A stretch of DNA of 64,000 nt from Bhargavaea ullalensis (GTDB lineage Bacteria; Bacillota; Bacilli; Bacillales_A; Planococcaceae), in the NCBI RefSeq assembly GCF_040545425.1, contig NZ_JBEPLW010000003.1; one strand, written 5' to 3'. The translations under genes and the position numbers were made by a program. The notes under the pieces were generated by a model that was not told where the DNA came from, ran no database searches, and saw nothing but the letters and a program-made list of their open reading frames with translations. Position 1 is the first letter of the stretch. Each line of letters opens with the position of its first letter. Positions 42,065 through 50,825 of this stretch are shown one piece after another.

Positions 42065-43561
42065 ATGTTTATGCCTGAGATTGTCGTTGAATATGGAAAG
42101 TCGCAGCCGGATAAAGTCTATACAGTTTTTGAGGACAGAAAGTGGACATTCGGGGAATTCAAGGAGAAGGCCGAGCGGATCGCCGCTTATCTGCAGAAGC
42201 AGGGCTATGCGCCCGGAGATGTGATTGCGCTGTACGCCGGCAATTCGGATGCGTTCGTTGCCGCGTATTTCGGGATTCAGCTCGGCGGGTTCATTTGTGC
42301 ACCGGTGAATACGAAGCTGACGGCGAGTGAGATCGGGTACATATTCGGCCATTCGGAAGCGAAGGCGCTCATCACGGACGCCGGACTGCGGGAGACGGCG
42401 GACAAGACCGGACATCCGTTCAAAGAAGTGCTGGAAATCGGAGGCGCGGGAGAATTTGACGCCATTCTGGGAGATGGAGATCTCGCGTGCAGGCCGGCAA
42501 AACTTGCCGAAGATGACACGGCCGTGATCATGTATACGTCCGGCACGACGGGCAAGCCGAAGGGAGTCATGCTGTCGCACGGGAATATTCTCGCGACGGC
42601 GGAAATCTGGGCGGAAGCGATGGACATTACAGGAGAAGACCGGATGCAGATCACGACGCCGCTGTTCCACTGTGCGGCGAGTCATGTGTTCATGAACCCG
42701 GTCACGCTGAAGGGCGGATCGCTCGTGATCGAACAGGCATTTTCGCCGGACAAGACACTGGAGACGCTGGAAAAGACGGATGCCACGATGTTCTTTGGGG
42801 TGCCGGCGATGTTCGCGATCCTGCTCAATCGTCCGGACATCAAAGAGCTGAACGTGCCAAAGCTCCGGCTGTTCTGCTACGGCGCCGCGCCGATGCCGTA
42901 TGAGCTCGTGAAGAAGCTGAAGGAAACCTTCCCGGAAGTGAAAGTGCAGAACCTGTACGGCCAGACGGAAAACACGCCGGCCGCAACCACTTTGAAGGAC
43001 CACTATGCGCTCGATAAAATCGGTTCCGTCGGAGAGGCGCTGCCGCGGACGGACGTGCGGGTCGTCGACGAAGAAGGACGCGAGATACCGCCGGGACAGG
43101 TCGGCGAAATCGTCGTCCGGGGACCGCAGGTGATGAAGGGATATTTGAAGAACGAGGAGGAAACCGCACGCACGATCCGAGACGGCTGGATGTATTCGGG
43201 CGATCTCGGCAGGACCGACGAAGACGGCCTGCTTTATATCGTGGACCGGAAAAAAGACATGATCATCCGCGGCGGCGAAAACGTCTATCCGCTTGAAGTC
43301 GAAGAAGTGCTGTTCCAGATTCCCGAAATTCTCGAAGCCGCAATCGTCGGCGTCCCGCACCCGGTGTACGGGGAAGTCCCGAAGGCGTTCGTGGTCGTGA
43401 AGGAAGGAAAGAGCCTGACGGAGCAAGCAATCCTCGACTATTGCGTCGAACATCTGGCCAAGTTCAAAATCCCGGCGGAAGTGGAATTCCTCGATGAACT
43501 GCCTCGCAACGCATCCGGAAAAGTGCTCAAGCACACGCTGCGGCCGGTTCATCAGTCATGA
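42065..43561 (+). CDS. AMP-forming acyl-CoA synthetase (long-chain fatty acid-CoA ligase family)
   Basis: Adenylate-forming enzyme of 498 residues. The P-loop motif YTSGTTGKPKGVML (about 156-169) is typical of the family, with NLYGQTENTPAATTL as the second core motif, GWMYSGDLGRTDEDGLLYIVDRKKDMI as the hinge, and NASGKVLKHTLR with the catalytic Lys near the end. The acid activated is probably a medium- or long-chain fatty acid or an aromatic acid; sequence alone does not tell. GAGGAGG lies about eight bases before the ATG. No other beta-oxidation genes are nearby. Repeat copy B follows directly and may terminate it. Confidence 0.88.
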   Translation: MFMPEIVVEYGKSQPDKVYTVFEDRKWTFGEFKEKAERIAAYLQKQGYAPGDVIALYAGNSDAFVAAYFGIQLGGFICAPVNTKLTASEIGYIFGHSEAKALITDAGLRETADKTGHPFKEVLEIGGAGEFDAILGDGDLACRPAKLAEDDTAVIMYTSGTTGKPKGVMLSHGNILATAEIWAEAMDITGEDRMQITTPLFHCAASHVFMNPVTLKGGSLVIEQAFSPDKTLETLEKTDATMFFGVPAMFAILLNRPDIKELNVPKLRLFCYGAAPMPYELVKKLKETFPEVKVQNLYGQTENTPAATTLKDHYALDKIGSVGEALPRTDVRVVDEEGREIPPGQVGEIVVRGPQVMKGYLKNEEETARTIRDGWMYSGDLGRTDEDGLLYIVDRKKDMIIRGGENVYPLEVEEVLFQIPEILEAAIVGVPHPVYGEVPKAFVVVKEGKSLTEQAILDYCVEHLAKFKIPAEVEFLDELPRNASGKVLKHTLRPVHQS

Positions 43562-43582
43562 TCCCAAAATAGGGAACAGAAA

Positions 43583-43728
43583 AATGCAAAAAGCAAGGAC
43601 TTTGGTTGCTTTCCGCGGGCCAACCGCCAAGCCTCCTCCGGCTTACAGCCGTGCGGGGTCTCGGCCGGTCGGCTTTCCCGCAGGAGTCAACCGCCGTCCT
43701 TGCTTTTTGCTGTTTCACAGGGCCTTTC
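43583..43728. repeat. Palindromic intergenic repeat, copy B (short form)
   Basis: GCAAAAAGCAAGGAC (start near 43588) and GTCCTTGCTTTTTGC (end near 43711) form the ends of an imperfect palindrome. The inner arms CTTTCCGCGGGCCAACCGC/GAGTCAACCGCC and GCCTCCTCCGGC/GCCGTGCGGGG match the other copies. It lies between the convergent acyl-CoA synthetase and hisIE genes, in the same orientation as copy A. Confidence 0.75.
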
Positions 43729-43752
43729 AGTAATTACCGGACCGCCTGCTGT

Positions 43753-44376
43753 TCACCATTCCCGGATATCTTTCCGCTCGCCCTTGAAATTGTTTTTCTT
43801 GGCGTGGCGCTCGTCGAGGATCCGCTCGATTTCCCCGATGCCGACGCCCTGCTCGTGCAGCAGGACGAACAAGTGGTAAAGCAGATCGGCGGTCTCGTTT
43901 TTCAGTTCTTCCCGGTCGCGCTTCATCGCGGCGATCACGACTTCAAAGCTTTCTTCGCCGAATTTCTTCGCGATCTTATCGATGCCTTCACCGAGCAGGT
44001 AGTTCGTGTAGGAACCGCTGGCCCGGTCGGCGGCGCGGTCGCGGATCATGCCTTCGAGCGACTGGAGCGGGGAGACGGACTCGTCGCCGAAGCAGCTGTT
44101 CGCTCCGGTGTGGCAGGTAGGGCCCGCCGGATCCACCTGGATGAGCAGCGTGTCCTGATCACAGTCGAGGGCCATGTCCTTCACGCGCTGGACGTTGCCG
44201 CTTGACTCTCCTTTTTTCCAGAGCCGCTCCTTGCTGCGGGAATAAAACCAGACGACGCCCTCCGAGACCGTGCGCTCGTACGCCTCTTCATTCATATAGC
44301 CGAGCATGAGGACAGTACGGTCGGTCCAGTGCTGAAGGACGGCGGGGAGCAGGCCTTTTGAAAAGTCAGGCTTCAT
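43753..44376 (-). CDS. hisI: Bifunctional phosphoribosyl-AMP cyclohydrolase/phosphoribosyl-ATP pyrophosphatase
   Basis: HisIE fusion of 207 residues catalysing steps two and three of histidine synthesis. The cyclohydrolase half has MLGYMNEEAYERT, WFYSRSKERLWKKGE and zinc/metal ligands DCDQDTLLIQVDP and CHTG. The pyrophosphatase half begins near residue 110 with LEGMIRDR and contains KKFGEESFEVVIAAM and ETADLLYHLFVLL. ATG 44376 has GGAGGTG close upstream and overlaps the hisF stop; a GTG 24 bases earlier is less likely. It is the last gene of the operon. Confidence 0.95.
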   Translation of the reverse strand: MKPDFSKGLLPAVLQHWTDRTVLMLGYMNEEAYERTVSEGVVWFYSRSKERLWKKGESSGNVQRVKDMALDCDQDTLLIQVDPAGPTCHTGANSCFGDESVSPLQSLEGMIRDRAADRASGSYTNYLLGEGIDKIAKKFGEESFEVVIAAMKRDREELKNETADLLYHLFVLLHEQGVGIGEIERILDERHAKKNNFKGERKDIREW

Positions 44377-45154
44377 GCGGCACACCTCCGGCCGGTTCAC
44401 GGACGGGAATCCCGGCTTCTTTCAGAAGGGATTTCACTTCACCGACGGACGTCTCCCGGTTATGGAAGATCGAGGCGGCGAGCCCCGCCGACACGCCGGT
44501 TTTCTTGAAGAGTTCCACGAAGTCTTCCGCATTGCCGGCGCCGCCTGATGCGATCACCGGAATGGAGACCGCCGCTTCCACGGCCCTCAGCAGGGGCAGG
44601 TCGAACCCGTCTTTCGTGCCGTCCGCCGCCATGCTCGTGAGCAGCACTTCACCCGCGCCGAGCTTTTCGCCTTCCCGGACCCAGTCGAGCACCCGGACAT
44701 CGGTCTTTTTCTTGCCGCCGTGGGTGAAGCAGAACCAGTCGCCGGCCTCTTCGTCCCAGCCGGCATCGACCGAAAGGCACACGCACTGGCTGCCGAACCG
44801 CTCCGCCGCCTCGCGGATGAGGTCCGGCCGGCTGAGCGCCGCGGAGTTGATGCTCACTTTGTCGGCACCCGCCCCGAGCAGGCGCCCGATGTCATCAGCG
44901 GTACGGATTCCGCCGCCGACCGCAAGCGGGATGAACAGCGTCTCCGCGGTCTGCCGGATCACGTCCAGCATGAGGCCGTGCCCCTCGTCGGTCGCCGACA
45001 CGTCGAGGAACACGAGCTCATCCGCTCCTTCCGCGTTGTAGCGGGCGGCCAGTTCCACCGGATCGCCGATGTCGCGGAGCCCCTTGAAGTTGATTCCTTT
45101 CACGACCCGGCCGTCCTTCACGTCCAGGCAGGGGATGATGCGTTTTTTGATCAT
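44366..45154 (-). CDS. hisF: Imidazole glycerol phosphate synthase cyclase subunit HisF
   Basis: TIM-barrel cyclase of 262 residues that pairs with HisH to make imidazole glycerol phosphate and AICAR. The start IKKRIIPCLDVKDGRVVKG holds the first catalytic Asp (Asp11), and VCLSVDAGWDEE the second. AVGGGIRTADDI and VIASGGAGNAEDF bind the two phosphates. ATG 45154 fits the canonical family start and has GAGGTG six bases upstream; earlier starts at 45157 and 45163 are possible. A 21-bp repeat array separates it from hisA. Confidence 0.95.
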   Translation of the reverse strand: MIKKRIIPCLDVKDGRVVKGINFKGLRDIGDPVELAARYNAEGADELVFLDVSATDEGHGLMLDVIRQTAETLFIPLAVGGGIRTADDIGRLLGAGADKVSINSAALSRPDLIREAAERFGSQCVCLSVDAGWDEEAGDWFCFTHGGKKKTDVRVLDWVREGEKLGAGEVLLTSMAADGTKDGFDLPLLRAVEAAVSIPVIASGGAGNAEDFVELFKKTGVSAGLAASIFHNRETSVGEVKSLLKEAGIPVREPAGGVPHEA

Positions 45155-45184
45155 CATGGTCACCTCAATTGATTGGATTGGGGA

Positions 45185-45289
45185 ATGAATCCACTCGGCA
45201 TCTCTACGCGCTCACTCGCGATGCCTATGATTCCACTCGGTCCTTCTTCGCGCTCACTCGCGCCGCCTATGATTCCACTCGGCCTCAAA
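45185..45289. repeat. 21-bp periodic array 8 inside the his operon (alternating cores ATGATTCCACTCG and GCGCTCACTCG)
   Basis: Five units start at 45185, 45206, 45227, 45248 and 45269, with the same two alternating cores as array 4. The array fills the gap between hisA and hisF and its last unit contains the hisA stop codon. Unlike the other arrays it is inside what should be one operon; on the his mRNA it is read as its complement. Confidence 0.9.
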
Positions 45290-45986
45290 GGCTCTCCCAG
45301 AACGCCTCCGTGTTCGCTGCCTTACCGACGATGGCCGCCGAAACGCCTTCCGCTTCCAGTGCCCGCAGATCTTCTCCGCTCCGGACGCCGCCGGATGCGG
45401 TGACGGGCCACTTTGAAGCCGCTGCGAGCTTCCCTGTCATGGCGACGTTTGGTCCTTCCATCCGGCCATCGCGCGCAATATCGGTGTAAATCACGCCGGC
45501 GAGCTCAGCGCCGTCCAGCCGGTCCAGCATTTCAAACACGGTCGTCTCCGCGGTTTCCAGCCAGCCGTTCAGTGCCACTTTATCTCCCCGCGCATCAAGT
45601 CCGAGCATGAGCTTCCCGGGATAGTTCCGGCTCATCTCAATGAGCCACTCCGGCTCGGTCAGGCCCTTGGTCCCGATGATGAGGTAACCGGCGCCCATGT
45701 CCAGGTACCGGCGGATCGTTTCCTCGCTGCGGATGCCGCCGCCGATTTCGACGGGGCGGCCGGCAGCATCAATCAGCTGCTGGAACAGATCCATTTCGGC
45801 AGGCCGCTTTTCCTTTGCTCCGATCAGGTCGACAAGGTGGATCCGGGTCACTTGGGGCTGCCGGCTGTAAAATGCCACCGCCTCAAGGGGCGTGCGGCCC
45901 ATCGCCGTTTTCGTCCCGTAATCGCCTTCCGTCAGGCGCACGTTCTGTGAGTCAATAATGTCGATCGCCGGCCAGATATCAATCAT
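45285..45986 (-). CDS. hisA: Phosphoribosylformimino-AICAR isomerase HisA
   Basis: TIM-barrel Amadori isomerase of 233 residues. IWPAIDIIDSQNVRLTEGDY carries the catalytic Asp (about residue 8), EIGGGIRSEETIRRYLDMGA and VTASGGVRSGEDL bind phosphate, and VIYTDIARDGRMEGPN carries the second catalytic Asp. AAGGAGG lies eight bases before the ATG, which overlaps the hisH stop. Its stop codon lies in the first unit of a 21-bp array on the transcript. Confidence 0.95.
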   Translation of the reverse strand: MIDIWPAIDIIDSQNVRLTEGDYGTKTAMGRTPLEAVAFYSRQPQVTRIHLVDLIGAKEKRPAEMDLFQQLIDAAGRPVEIGGGIRSEETIRRYLDMGAGYLIIGTKGLTEPEWLIEMSRNYPGKLMLGLDARGDKVALNGWLETAETTVFEMLDRLDGAELAGVIYTDIARDGRMEGPNVAMTGKLAAASKWPVTASGGVRSGEDLRALEAEGVSAAIVGKAANTEAFWESL

Positions 45987-46636
45987 TGGTCCGCCTCCTT
46001 TTCCGTCAGAAATCCTTCCGTCACGGCACGCTGCAAAATGAGCAGTCCCGCATCACCGCTTTTCTCAGGATGGAACTGGATGCCGACCAAGTTGCCGCGC
46101 TGCACGATCGCCGTCACTTCTTCGCCGCCGTACTCTGCAGTCGCGACTGTATCGGGCCCCGGCACCGCTTTATAGGAATGAATGAAATACATGTCTGTCC
46201 CGTCCAGTGCGGAGTCCACACTGATCAGCCGGTTCCACCCGAGGTGGGGGACGGGTAGGGAAGTCCTGATCCGCGTCACCTCGCCCGGGATGAACCCGAG
46301 TCCGTCCGCATCGCCTTCCTCGCTGCGTTCGAACAGGAGCTGCATGCCGAGGCAGATGCCGACGAGCGGTTTTTCGTTTTTCATTTCCTCCAGGACGGGG
46401 ATGAGGCCGTCCGCTTCCAGACGCCGCATCGCATCGCCGAAGTGGCCGACGCCGGGGAGGATGAGGACATCCGCGGCCCGCAGTTGCTCAGGACTTTTCG
46501 TCAGTTCCACCCGGTGGCCGAGAAACTCAAGCGCCCGCCGGACATTGGCCACGTTGCCGAGCCCATAGTCGACGATGGCGATCCGGCGACCTTCCGTCAG
46601 TTCTCCGGATCCGATGCCGTTCTCCGCCGCGCTCAT
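45983..46636 (-). CDS. hisH: Imidazole glycerol phosphate synthase glutamine amidotransferase subunit HisH
   Basis: Class I glutamine amidotransferase of 217 residues. IVDYGLGNVANVRRALE is the usual N-terminus after a 15-residue leader that is longer than in most HisH proteins. The catalytic Cys is in VGICLGMQLLFE, and the His-Glu pair is in GIQFHPEKSG. It supplies ammonia to HisF. The ATG at 46636 overlaps the hisB stop, supporting the long start; an internal start nearer to RRIAIVDYG cannot be excluded. Confidence 0.94.
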   Translation of the reverse strand: MSAAENGIGSGELTEGRRIAIVDYGLGNVANVRRALEFLGHRVELTKSPEQLRAADVLILPGVGHFGDAMRRLEADGLIPVLEEMKNEKPLVGICLGMQLLFERSEEGDADGLGFIPGEVTRIRTSLPVPHLGWNRLISVDSALDGTDMYFIHSYKAVPGPDTVATAEYGGEEVTAIVQRGNLVGIQFHPEKSGDAGLLILQRAVTEGFLTEKEADQ

Positions 46637-47205
46637 GCGAGGAGCCCCTTCGTCGAAGCGAGACGTCCGTCGCCGGGCTGCATCGCTTCCCTCAAAGCCC
46701 GTGCGAACGACTTGAACAGCGATTCAATCTCATGGTGGGCATTGCCGCCGCGGATCAGGTCCATATGGACGGTGAGCCCCGCGTTCATGACGACCGCCCG
46801 GAAAAACTCCTCTGCCAGTTCCGTATCAAACGTCCCGACTTTCTCCCGGCAGATTTCCGCGTTGAATGAAAGATACGGCCGGCCGCTCACGTCCACGACG
46901 GTGCGGGTGAGCGTCTCGTCCATCGGCACATAGGCCGTCCCGTAGCGGCGGATGTCGCCTTTGTCTCCGAGCACTTCTTTCAGCAGCATGCCGAGCACGA
47001 TGCCGGTGTCTTCGGTCGTATGGTGATCGTCGACCCATGTGTCGCCCTTCACTTCAACGTCCAGCTCGAGCCCCGCATGGAACGACAGCAGCGTCAGCAT
47101 GTGATCGAGGAACCCGGCCCCGGTTGAAATCGACGACTCGCCGGTTCCTTTCCTGAGCTCCATCCGGATTTCGGTTTCCTTTGTCTTGCGTTCATATTTC
47201 GCCAT
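46633..47205 (-). CDS. hisB: Imidazoleglycerol-phosphate dehydratase HisB
   Basis: Monofunctional IGP dehydratase of 190 residues. Metal-binding motifs are complete: FLDHMLTLLSFHAG, DDHHTTEDTGIVLG, FRAVVMNAGLTVHMD and GGNAHHEIESLFKSFARAL. It lacks the N-terminal phosphatase domain of the enterobacterial HisB fusion, consistent with a separate HisJ-type phosphatase encoded at 50004. ATGA overlap with hisD. Confidence 0.95.
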   Translation of the reverse strand: MAKYERKTKETEIRMELRKGTGESSISTGAGFLDHMLTLLSFHAGLELDVEVKGDTWVDDHHTTEDTGIVLGMLLKEVLGDKGDIRRYGTAYVPMDETLTRTVVDVSGRPYLSFNAEICREKVGTFDTELAEEFFRAVVMNAGLTVHMDLIRGGNAHHEIESLFKSFARALREAMQPGDGRLASTKGLLA

Positions 47206-48452
47206 CAGTCATCCCGTCCTTTGTCCAGACGCGCCTGCATCGAAGCGGCATGCGCATACAGTTCTTCCGCTTTTGCGATCGGAATGCCGGCCTCTGCGAA
47301 TCGGCGGTAATCATTCGGTTCAACGCGGATCACCGCGTTTGCCGTGAGGAAGTCGTTCACAGACAGACCCGATTGGAACCGGGCATTCCCGCCGGTCGGC
47401 AGCACGTGGCTCGGCCCCGCCGAATAGTCGCCGATTGCTTCAGGAGAGTACCCGCCGACAAACAGCGCACCGGCATTCGTGACGATTTCTGCATACGATT
47501 CGGCATCCGCCGTCTGGACGGCCGCATGTTCCGGCGCAATCCAGTTCAGCAGATCCGCCGCTTCCTGCCGGTCTTCCGCCAAGATCGCCCAGTGATTGTT
47601 CCGGAGGCTTTCCATGATGATCGCACTTCTCGGCGCTTCCTCGGCGTACCGGCCGGCGAGCTGTTCCACTTCGGCCAGCTTGTCCTCATCCAGCGAAATC
47701 AGATATGTCCGGGCTCTTTCGTCGTGCTCCGCCTGTGCGAGCAGATCGAGCGCGGCCCACTCCGCGTCGGAATTTTTGTCGACGACGATTGCCAGTTCGC
47801 TCGGCCCCGCGACGGAATCAATCCCGACATCGCCGTACACAAGCTTTTTCGCGAGGGCCACATAGGCATTGCCGGGCCCCACAATCTTGTCGACCGCCGG
47901 AATGGTTTCCGTCCCGTAGGCGAGTGCTGCAATCGCCTGGACGCCGCCCACGGTGAACACCCGGTCGACGCCGCACAAATAACAGGCGGCGAGTGTCACC
48001 GGGCTGCCCGGCGGCGGGGTGACGACGGTGATTGATCCGACGCCGGCGACTTTTGCCGGGATGGCCGTCATGAGCACGGTCGACGGATAGTTCGCCTTGC
48101 CGCCCGGCACGTAGATGCCCGCGCGGCGGACCGGGTGGAACACGGGATAAAACCCGTCAGGCTCCGCCGGCCGCCACTTGATCTTCTGCTGGTAGGATTC
48201 GATGTTCGCTTTTGCCGAGAAAAGTGCGTTGCGCAGGTCGGCCGGCAGATCGTCAAATGCCGCTTTCTGTTCTGCGCGGGACACTTCCCGCACGGCGGCC
48301 CCGGAGCCGTCAAACTGCTTTGTATAGCGGTCGAGTGCTTCATCGCCGTTTTTCCGCACGTCCTGGATGATGTCGATCACAGTTGCCGCCCGGTCCCAGT
48401 TGTCGGTACCCGCCGGCTTGTAGATGCGTTTAAATTCACTGGCACTCAGCAT
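47205..48452 (-). CDS. hisD: Histidinol dehydrogenase HisD
   Basis: Zinc-dependent NAD-linked dehydrogenase of 415 residues performing the last two oxidations to histidine. The family signature is visible around VDKIVGPGNAYVALAKK and GIDSVAGPSELAIVVD, with GGYSPEAIGDYSAGPSHVLPTGG holding the catalytic Glu-His pair region and ligands. Length is normal. GAGGGTGG precedes the ATG, and the gene ends in overlap with hisB. Confidence 0.95.
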   Translation of the reverse strand: MLSASEFKRIYKPAGTDNWDRAATVIDIIQDVRKNGDEALDRYTKQFDGSGAAVREVSRAEQKAAFDDLPADLRNALFSAKANIESYQQKIKWRPAEPDGFYPVFHPVRRAGIYVPGGKANYPSTVLMTAIPAKVAGVGSITVVTPPPGSPVTLAACYLCGVDRVFTVGGVQAIAALAYGTETIPAVDKIVGPGNAYVALAKKLVYGDVGIDSVAGPSELAIVVDKNSDAEWAALDLLAQAEHDERARTYLISLDEDKLAEVEQLAGRYAEEAPRSAIIMESLRNNHWAILAEDRQEAADLLNWIAPEHAAVQTADAESYAEIVTNAGALFVGGYSPEAIGDYSAGPSHVLPTGGNARFQSGLSVNDFLTANAVIRVEPNDYRRFAEAGIPIAKAEELYAHAASMQARLDKGRDD

Positions 48453-48453
48453 A

Positions 48454-49056
48454 TCAGCCCACCCTCAATTCATTGATGAATGCGCGGATCTCCGCGGATT
48501 TCGTGAAGAACGCATGCTTGTTCGCGATGAGCCGGGCGTTGATGGGATCCAGTCGGACACGCTCCTCCAGCCCGTTCATCCGGAGCGTATCACCCGACTG
48601 GACGATGTCGACGATCGCGTCCGCCATGCCGATCACCGCTGCCAGTTCCACCGAACCGTTCAGCTTGATGATCTTCACCGGCTTTTCCGAGCGGTCAAAC
48701 ACCGATCTGGAGTAGTTCACGTACTTCGTGGCAATCGTCCGGTAGTCCGGCAGCTCTTCCTTTGAAGCAAGCGCGAAGTGGCAGTGGCCGAACGGCAGCT
48801 CGAGCAGCTCATTCACATCGGCACCGTACTCGGCGAGAATGTCGCTGCCCGTGATGCCGAGCTCGGCGATTCCTTCTTCGACGTATGTCGGAACGTCATC
48901 ACCTTTCACGAGAAGAAACCGGATCCCTTCCGCCTCGACGAGCAGTTCGCGCTGCGCCGCCTTCAGTGCCCCGTGCCATCGCGGGTGGCCGTTCTGTTCA
49001 AGATAATCAAGGAAGCTCTTCAGGAGCCGTCCCTTTGACAGTGCAATCGTGATCAT
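48454..49056 (-). CDS. hisG: ATP phosphoribosyltransferase catalytic subunit HisG (short form)
   Basis: First and regulated enzyme of histidine synthesis, condensing ATP and PRPP. At 200 residues it is the short HisG that lacks the C-terminal histidine-binding domain and needs HisZ. Landmarks are ITIALSKGRLLKSFLDYLE, VEEGIAELGITGSDILAEYG, LPFGHCHFALASKEE and the PRPP loop near AIVDIVQSGDTLRMNGL. AGGAGG lies six bases before the ATG. HisZ is encoded directly upstream. Confidence 0.95.
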   Translation of the reverse strand: MITIALSKGRLLKSFLDYLEQNGHPRWHGALKAAQRELLVEAEGIRFLLVKGDDVPTYVEEGIAELGITGSDILAEYGADVNELLELPFGHCHFALASKEELPDYRTIATKYVNYSRSVFDRSEKPVKIIKLNGSVELAAVIGMADAIVDIVQSGDTLRMNGLEERVRLDPINARLIANKHAFFTKSAEIRAFINELRVG

Positions 49057-49074
49057 CGGACTCCTCCTGTTCTT

Positions 49075-49899
49075 TCAGTAAAATATGCCCATGCCGAACG
49101 CTTTTTTGCGGGCGGTGTACTGGCCGCCGGATGCGACCGGCGCCGTGCGCCCTTCCCCGTAGAGACGGATGAAGACGCCGTCGTAGTAAGACTGGGAAGG
49201 CAGCGCGGTAATGTCCGGGTAAACCGCTTCGATGCCCGACTGGCGCAGGGTCTCTTCCCAGCCCGTCAGTTCCTCGAGCACAGGTCCGATTTCCGGAAAT
49301 TCCGATCGCAGCTTATGGACCTGCGCTTCCGGCCGGTCGCCGAGCAGGGCGGGGAGCGGGTGGTCGCCGAGCAGCTGCTTCAGCGCGGACTCGCTCCGCT
49401 GGGAAAGTGCCCGCCGGATGGCCGGTTCCAAAATGCGCTCTCCGAGAATGGTCGGCAGGAGGGCGTAATGGCTGATGACCGCCGTTTTCGGAAGACCGCC
49501 GAACCGGTCATCCATGAAGCCGATCAGAAGTCCGAGCGATTCCTGCTGCTCCGGGGTCCGGTCGGAGAACACTTCCATCCCGAGCTGCTTGGTCTCGTTG
49601 CCCGAGTGGAACACCGGGCCGGAATATACCGCGCGTTCCGCGTCGATCTTGTATTTATTCAGATAGCGCACGATCGAGTTCGTCCAGTCGTGGCGCAGTG
49701 CGTGGACAGTGCCGTCTTGAATCCATGTTTCCCGCTGCGGCATGAGGCGGAGGTCATCTTCCGTCATGCCGTGCCAGTCAAACGACTCGACAACGGGCAG
49801 GTCGATGATGTCAAAGCCGTGGCCGTGGAAAAATGAAAGAAATTCAATCTCCATTTGTTTCTGCCGGATCAGTGCCGGGTTATAGATGAATGACGTCAA
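49075..49899 (-). CDS. hisZ: ATP phosphoribosyltransferase regulatory subunit HisZ
   Basis: Catalytically inactive HisRS-like protein of 274 residues that activates short-form HisG and senses histidine. The class II synthetase-like core is visible: YNPALIRQKQMEIEFLSFF, LMPQRETWIQDGTVHALRHDWTNSIVR (motif 2-like), and the end YDGVFIRLYGEGRTAPVASGGQYTARKKAFGMGIFY. TTG 49899 is chosen because GAGGTG lies eight bases upstream; the open frame to 49917 starts inside the ribosome site. It is the first gene of hisZGDBHAF-IE. Confidence 0.9.
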   Translation of the reverse strand: MTSFIYNPALIRQKQMEIEFLSFFHGHGFDIIDLPVVESFDWHGMTEDDLRLMPQRETWIQDGTVHALRHDWTNSIVRYLNKYKIDAERAVYSGPVFHSGNETKQLGMEVFSDRTPEQQESLGLLIGFMDDRFGGLPKTAVISHYALLPTILGERILEPAIRRALSQRSESALKQLLGDHPLPALLGDRPEAQVHKLRSEFPEIGPVLEELTGWEETLRQSGIEAVYPDITALPSQSYYDGVFIRLYGEGRTAPVASGGQYTARKKAFGMGIFY

Positions 49900-49917
49900 T
49901 GAAATGCACCTCTTCAC

Positions 49918-49945
49918 TTCAATGCTTTATCATGATAAAGTAGTA
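49918..49945 (-). promoter_or_regulatory. Putative his operator upstream of hisZ
   Basis: CTTTATCATGATAAAG (49925-49940) is a perfect 16-bp palindrome about 25 bases before hisZ. On the minus strand it reads ACTTTATCATGATAAAGC followed by TTGAAGTGAA. A related sequence in the same place lies before hisC (51913-51932, ACTTTAGTGTATTAAAT then TTGAAGTGAA). A shared histidine-responsive repressor is inferred. Confidence 0.6.
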
Positions 49946-50003
49946 GATGGATGAAATATTAACATAGCCATTTAACAATTGCAACAGGAGGGGGCTGAAG
50001 AAC

Positions 50004-50786
50004 ATGAACACGATTGACGGTCACGTGCACTCGCCGTTTTGCCCGCACGGCACCGATGCGCCGATGGAGGACTACGTAAAGGCTGCGGAGCGAAAGGGAA
50101 TCGATGTGCTGGTCTTCACCGAACACGCACCCCTACCGGCCGGGTTTTCTGATCCCGTGCCCGGTCAGGACAGCGCGATGCGGCCGGAAGACGTCGGACC
50201 GTATGTGGCCGAATGCGCCCGACTGCGCGAACAGTATGCCGGCCGGGTCGATGTCCGGTGCGGGTTTGAAGTCGACTATATAGAAGGATTCGAGAAAGAG
50301 ACCCTTGAATTCCTGCAACAACATCCGGAAGCCGCCCGCAACTCGATCTTGAGCGTGCATTTCGTCCGGCTTCCCGGCGGCTGGTTCTGCGTGGACTACA
50401 GCGCGGATGAACTGGAGAGGAAAGCGGAAGAAGCAGGACTGGAGACGATCTACCGCGCATACGGCGATGCCATCCTGAAAGCGGCGGGAAGACCGTTCGG
50501 CGAGCTGAATCCGCCGGTTCTCGGCCACATCAACCTGATCCATAAATTCCGCGAGCGGATTGCGCCAAAGGAGGATCCGGTTGACTGGATGAACATCTTG
50601 AAAACCGCGTCGGCAAGCGGCCTTCGCCTCGACTTCAACCATGCGGGCCTCCGAAAACCCGATTACGGCAAGACGTATCCGGAGGAATGGATGATCGGGG
50701 AAGCCCGGAAGCTCGGCCTGACCCTGCAGACCGGCTCGGACGCCCACTCGCCGGAAGACGTCGGCAGGGGATTTGAGAAGGAATGA
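50004..50786 (+). CDS. hisJ: Histidinol-phosphatase, PHP family (HisJ/HisK type)
   Basis: PHP-domain phosphatase of 260 residues that removes phosphate from histidinol phosphate. Metal-binding motifs are in order: DGHVHSPFCPHG at the start, VFTEHAPLP, CGFEVDYI, SVHFV, GHINLIHKF and TGSDAHSPEDVG. The family is the Bacillus-type monofunctional enzyme, unrelated to the HisB phosphatase. CAGGAGGGGG precedes the ATG. It is transcribed divergently from hisZ and convergently with hisC, with the hisZ operator lying in its promoter region, so it may share control. Confidence 0.92.
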   Translation: MNTIDGHVHSPFCPHGTDAPMEDYVKAAERKGIDVLVFTEHAPLPAGFSDPVPGQDSAMRPEDVGPYVAECARLREQYAGRVDVRCGFEVDYIEGFEKETLEFLQQHPEAARNSILSVHFVRLPGGWFCVDYSADELERKAEEAGLETIYRAYGDAILKAAGRPFGELNPPVLGHINLIHKFRERIAPKEDPVDWMNILKTASASGLRLDFNHAGLRKPDYGKTYPEEWMIGEARKLGLTLQTGSDAHSPEDVGRGFEKE

Positions 50787-50787
50787 A

Positions 50788-50824
50788 AAAGTGGACCTTC
50801 CGCTTCGTGCGGAGGTCCACTCAT
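50788..50824. terminator. Bidirectional terminator between hisJ and hisC
   Basis: AGTGGACCTTCCGC pairs with GCGGAGGTCCACT across TTCGT, with A and T tracts on both sides. Confidence 0.85.
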
Positions 50825-50825
50825 T

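Noticed and set aside
42044..43552. Minus-strand open frame of 502 codons
   Set aside because: It is antisense to the acyl-CoA synthetase, which has every family motif. The frame shows only shadow-type composition.
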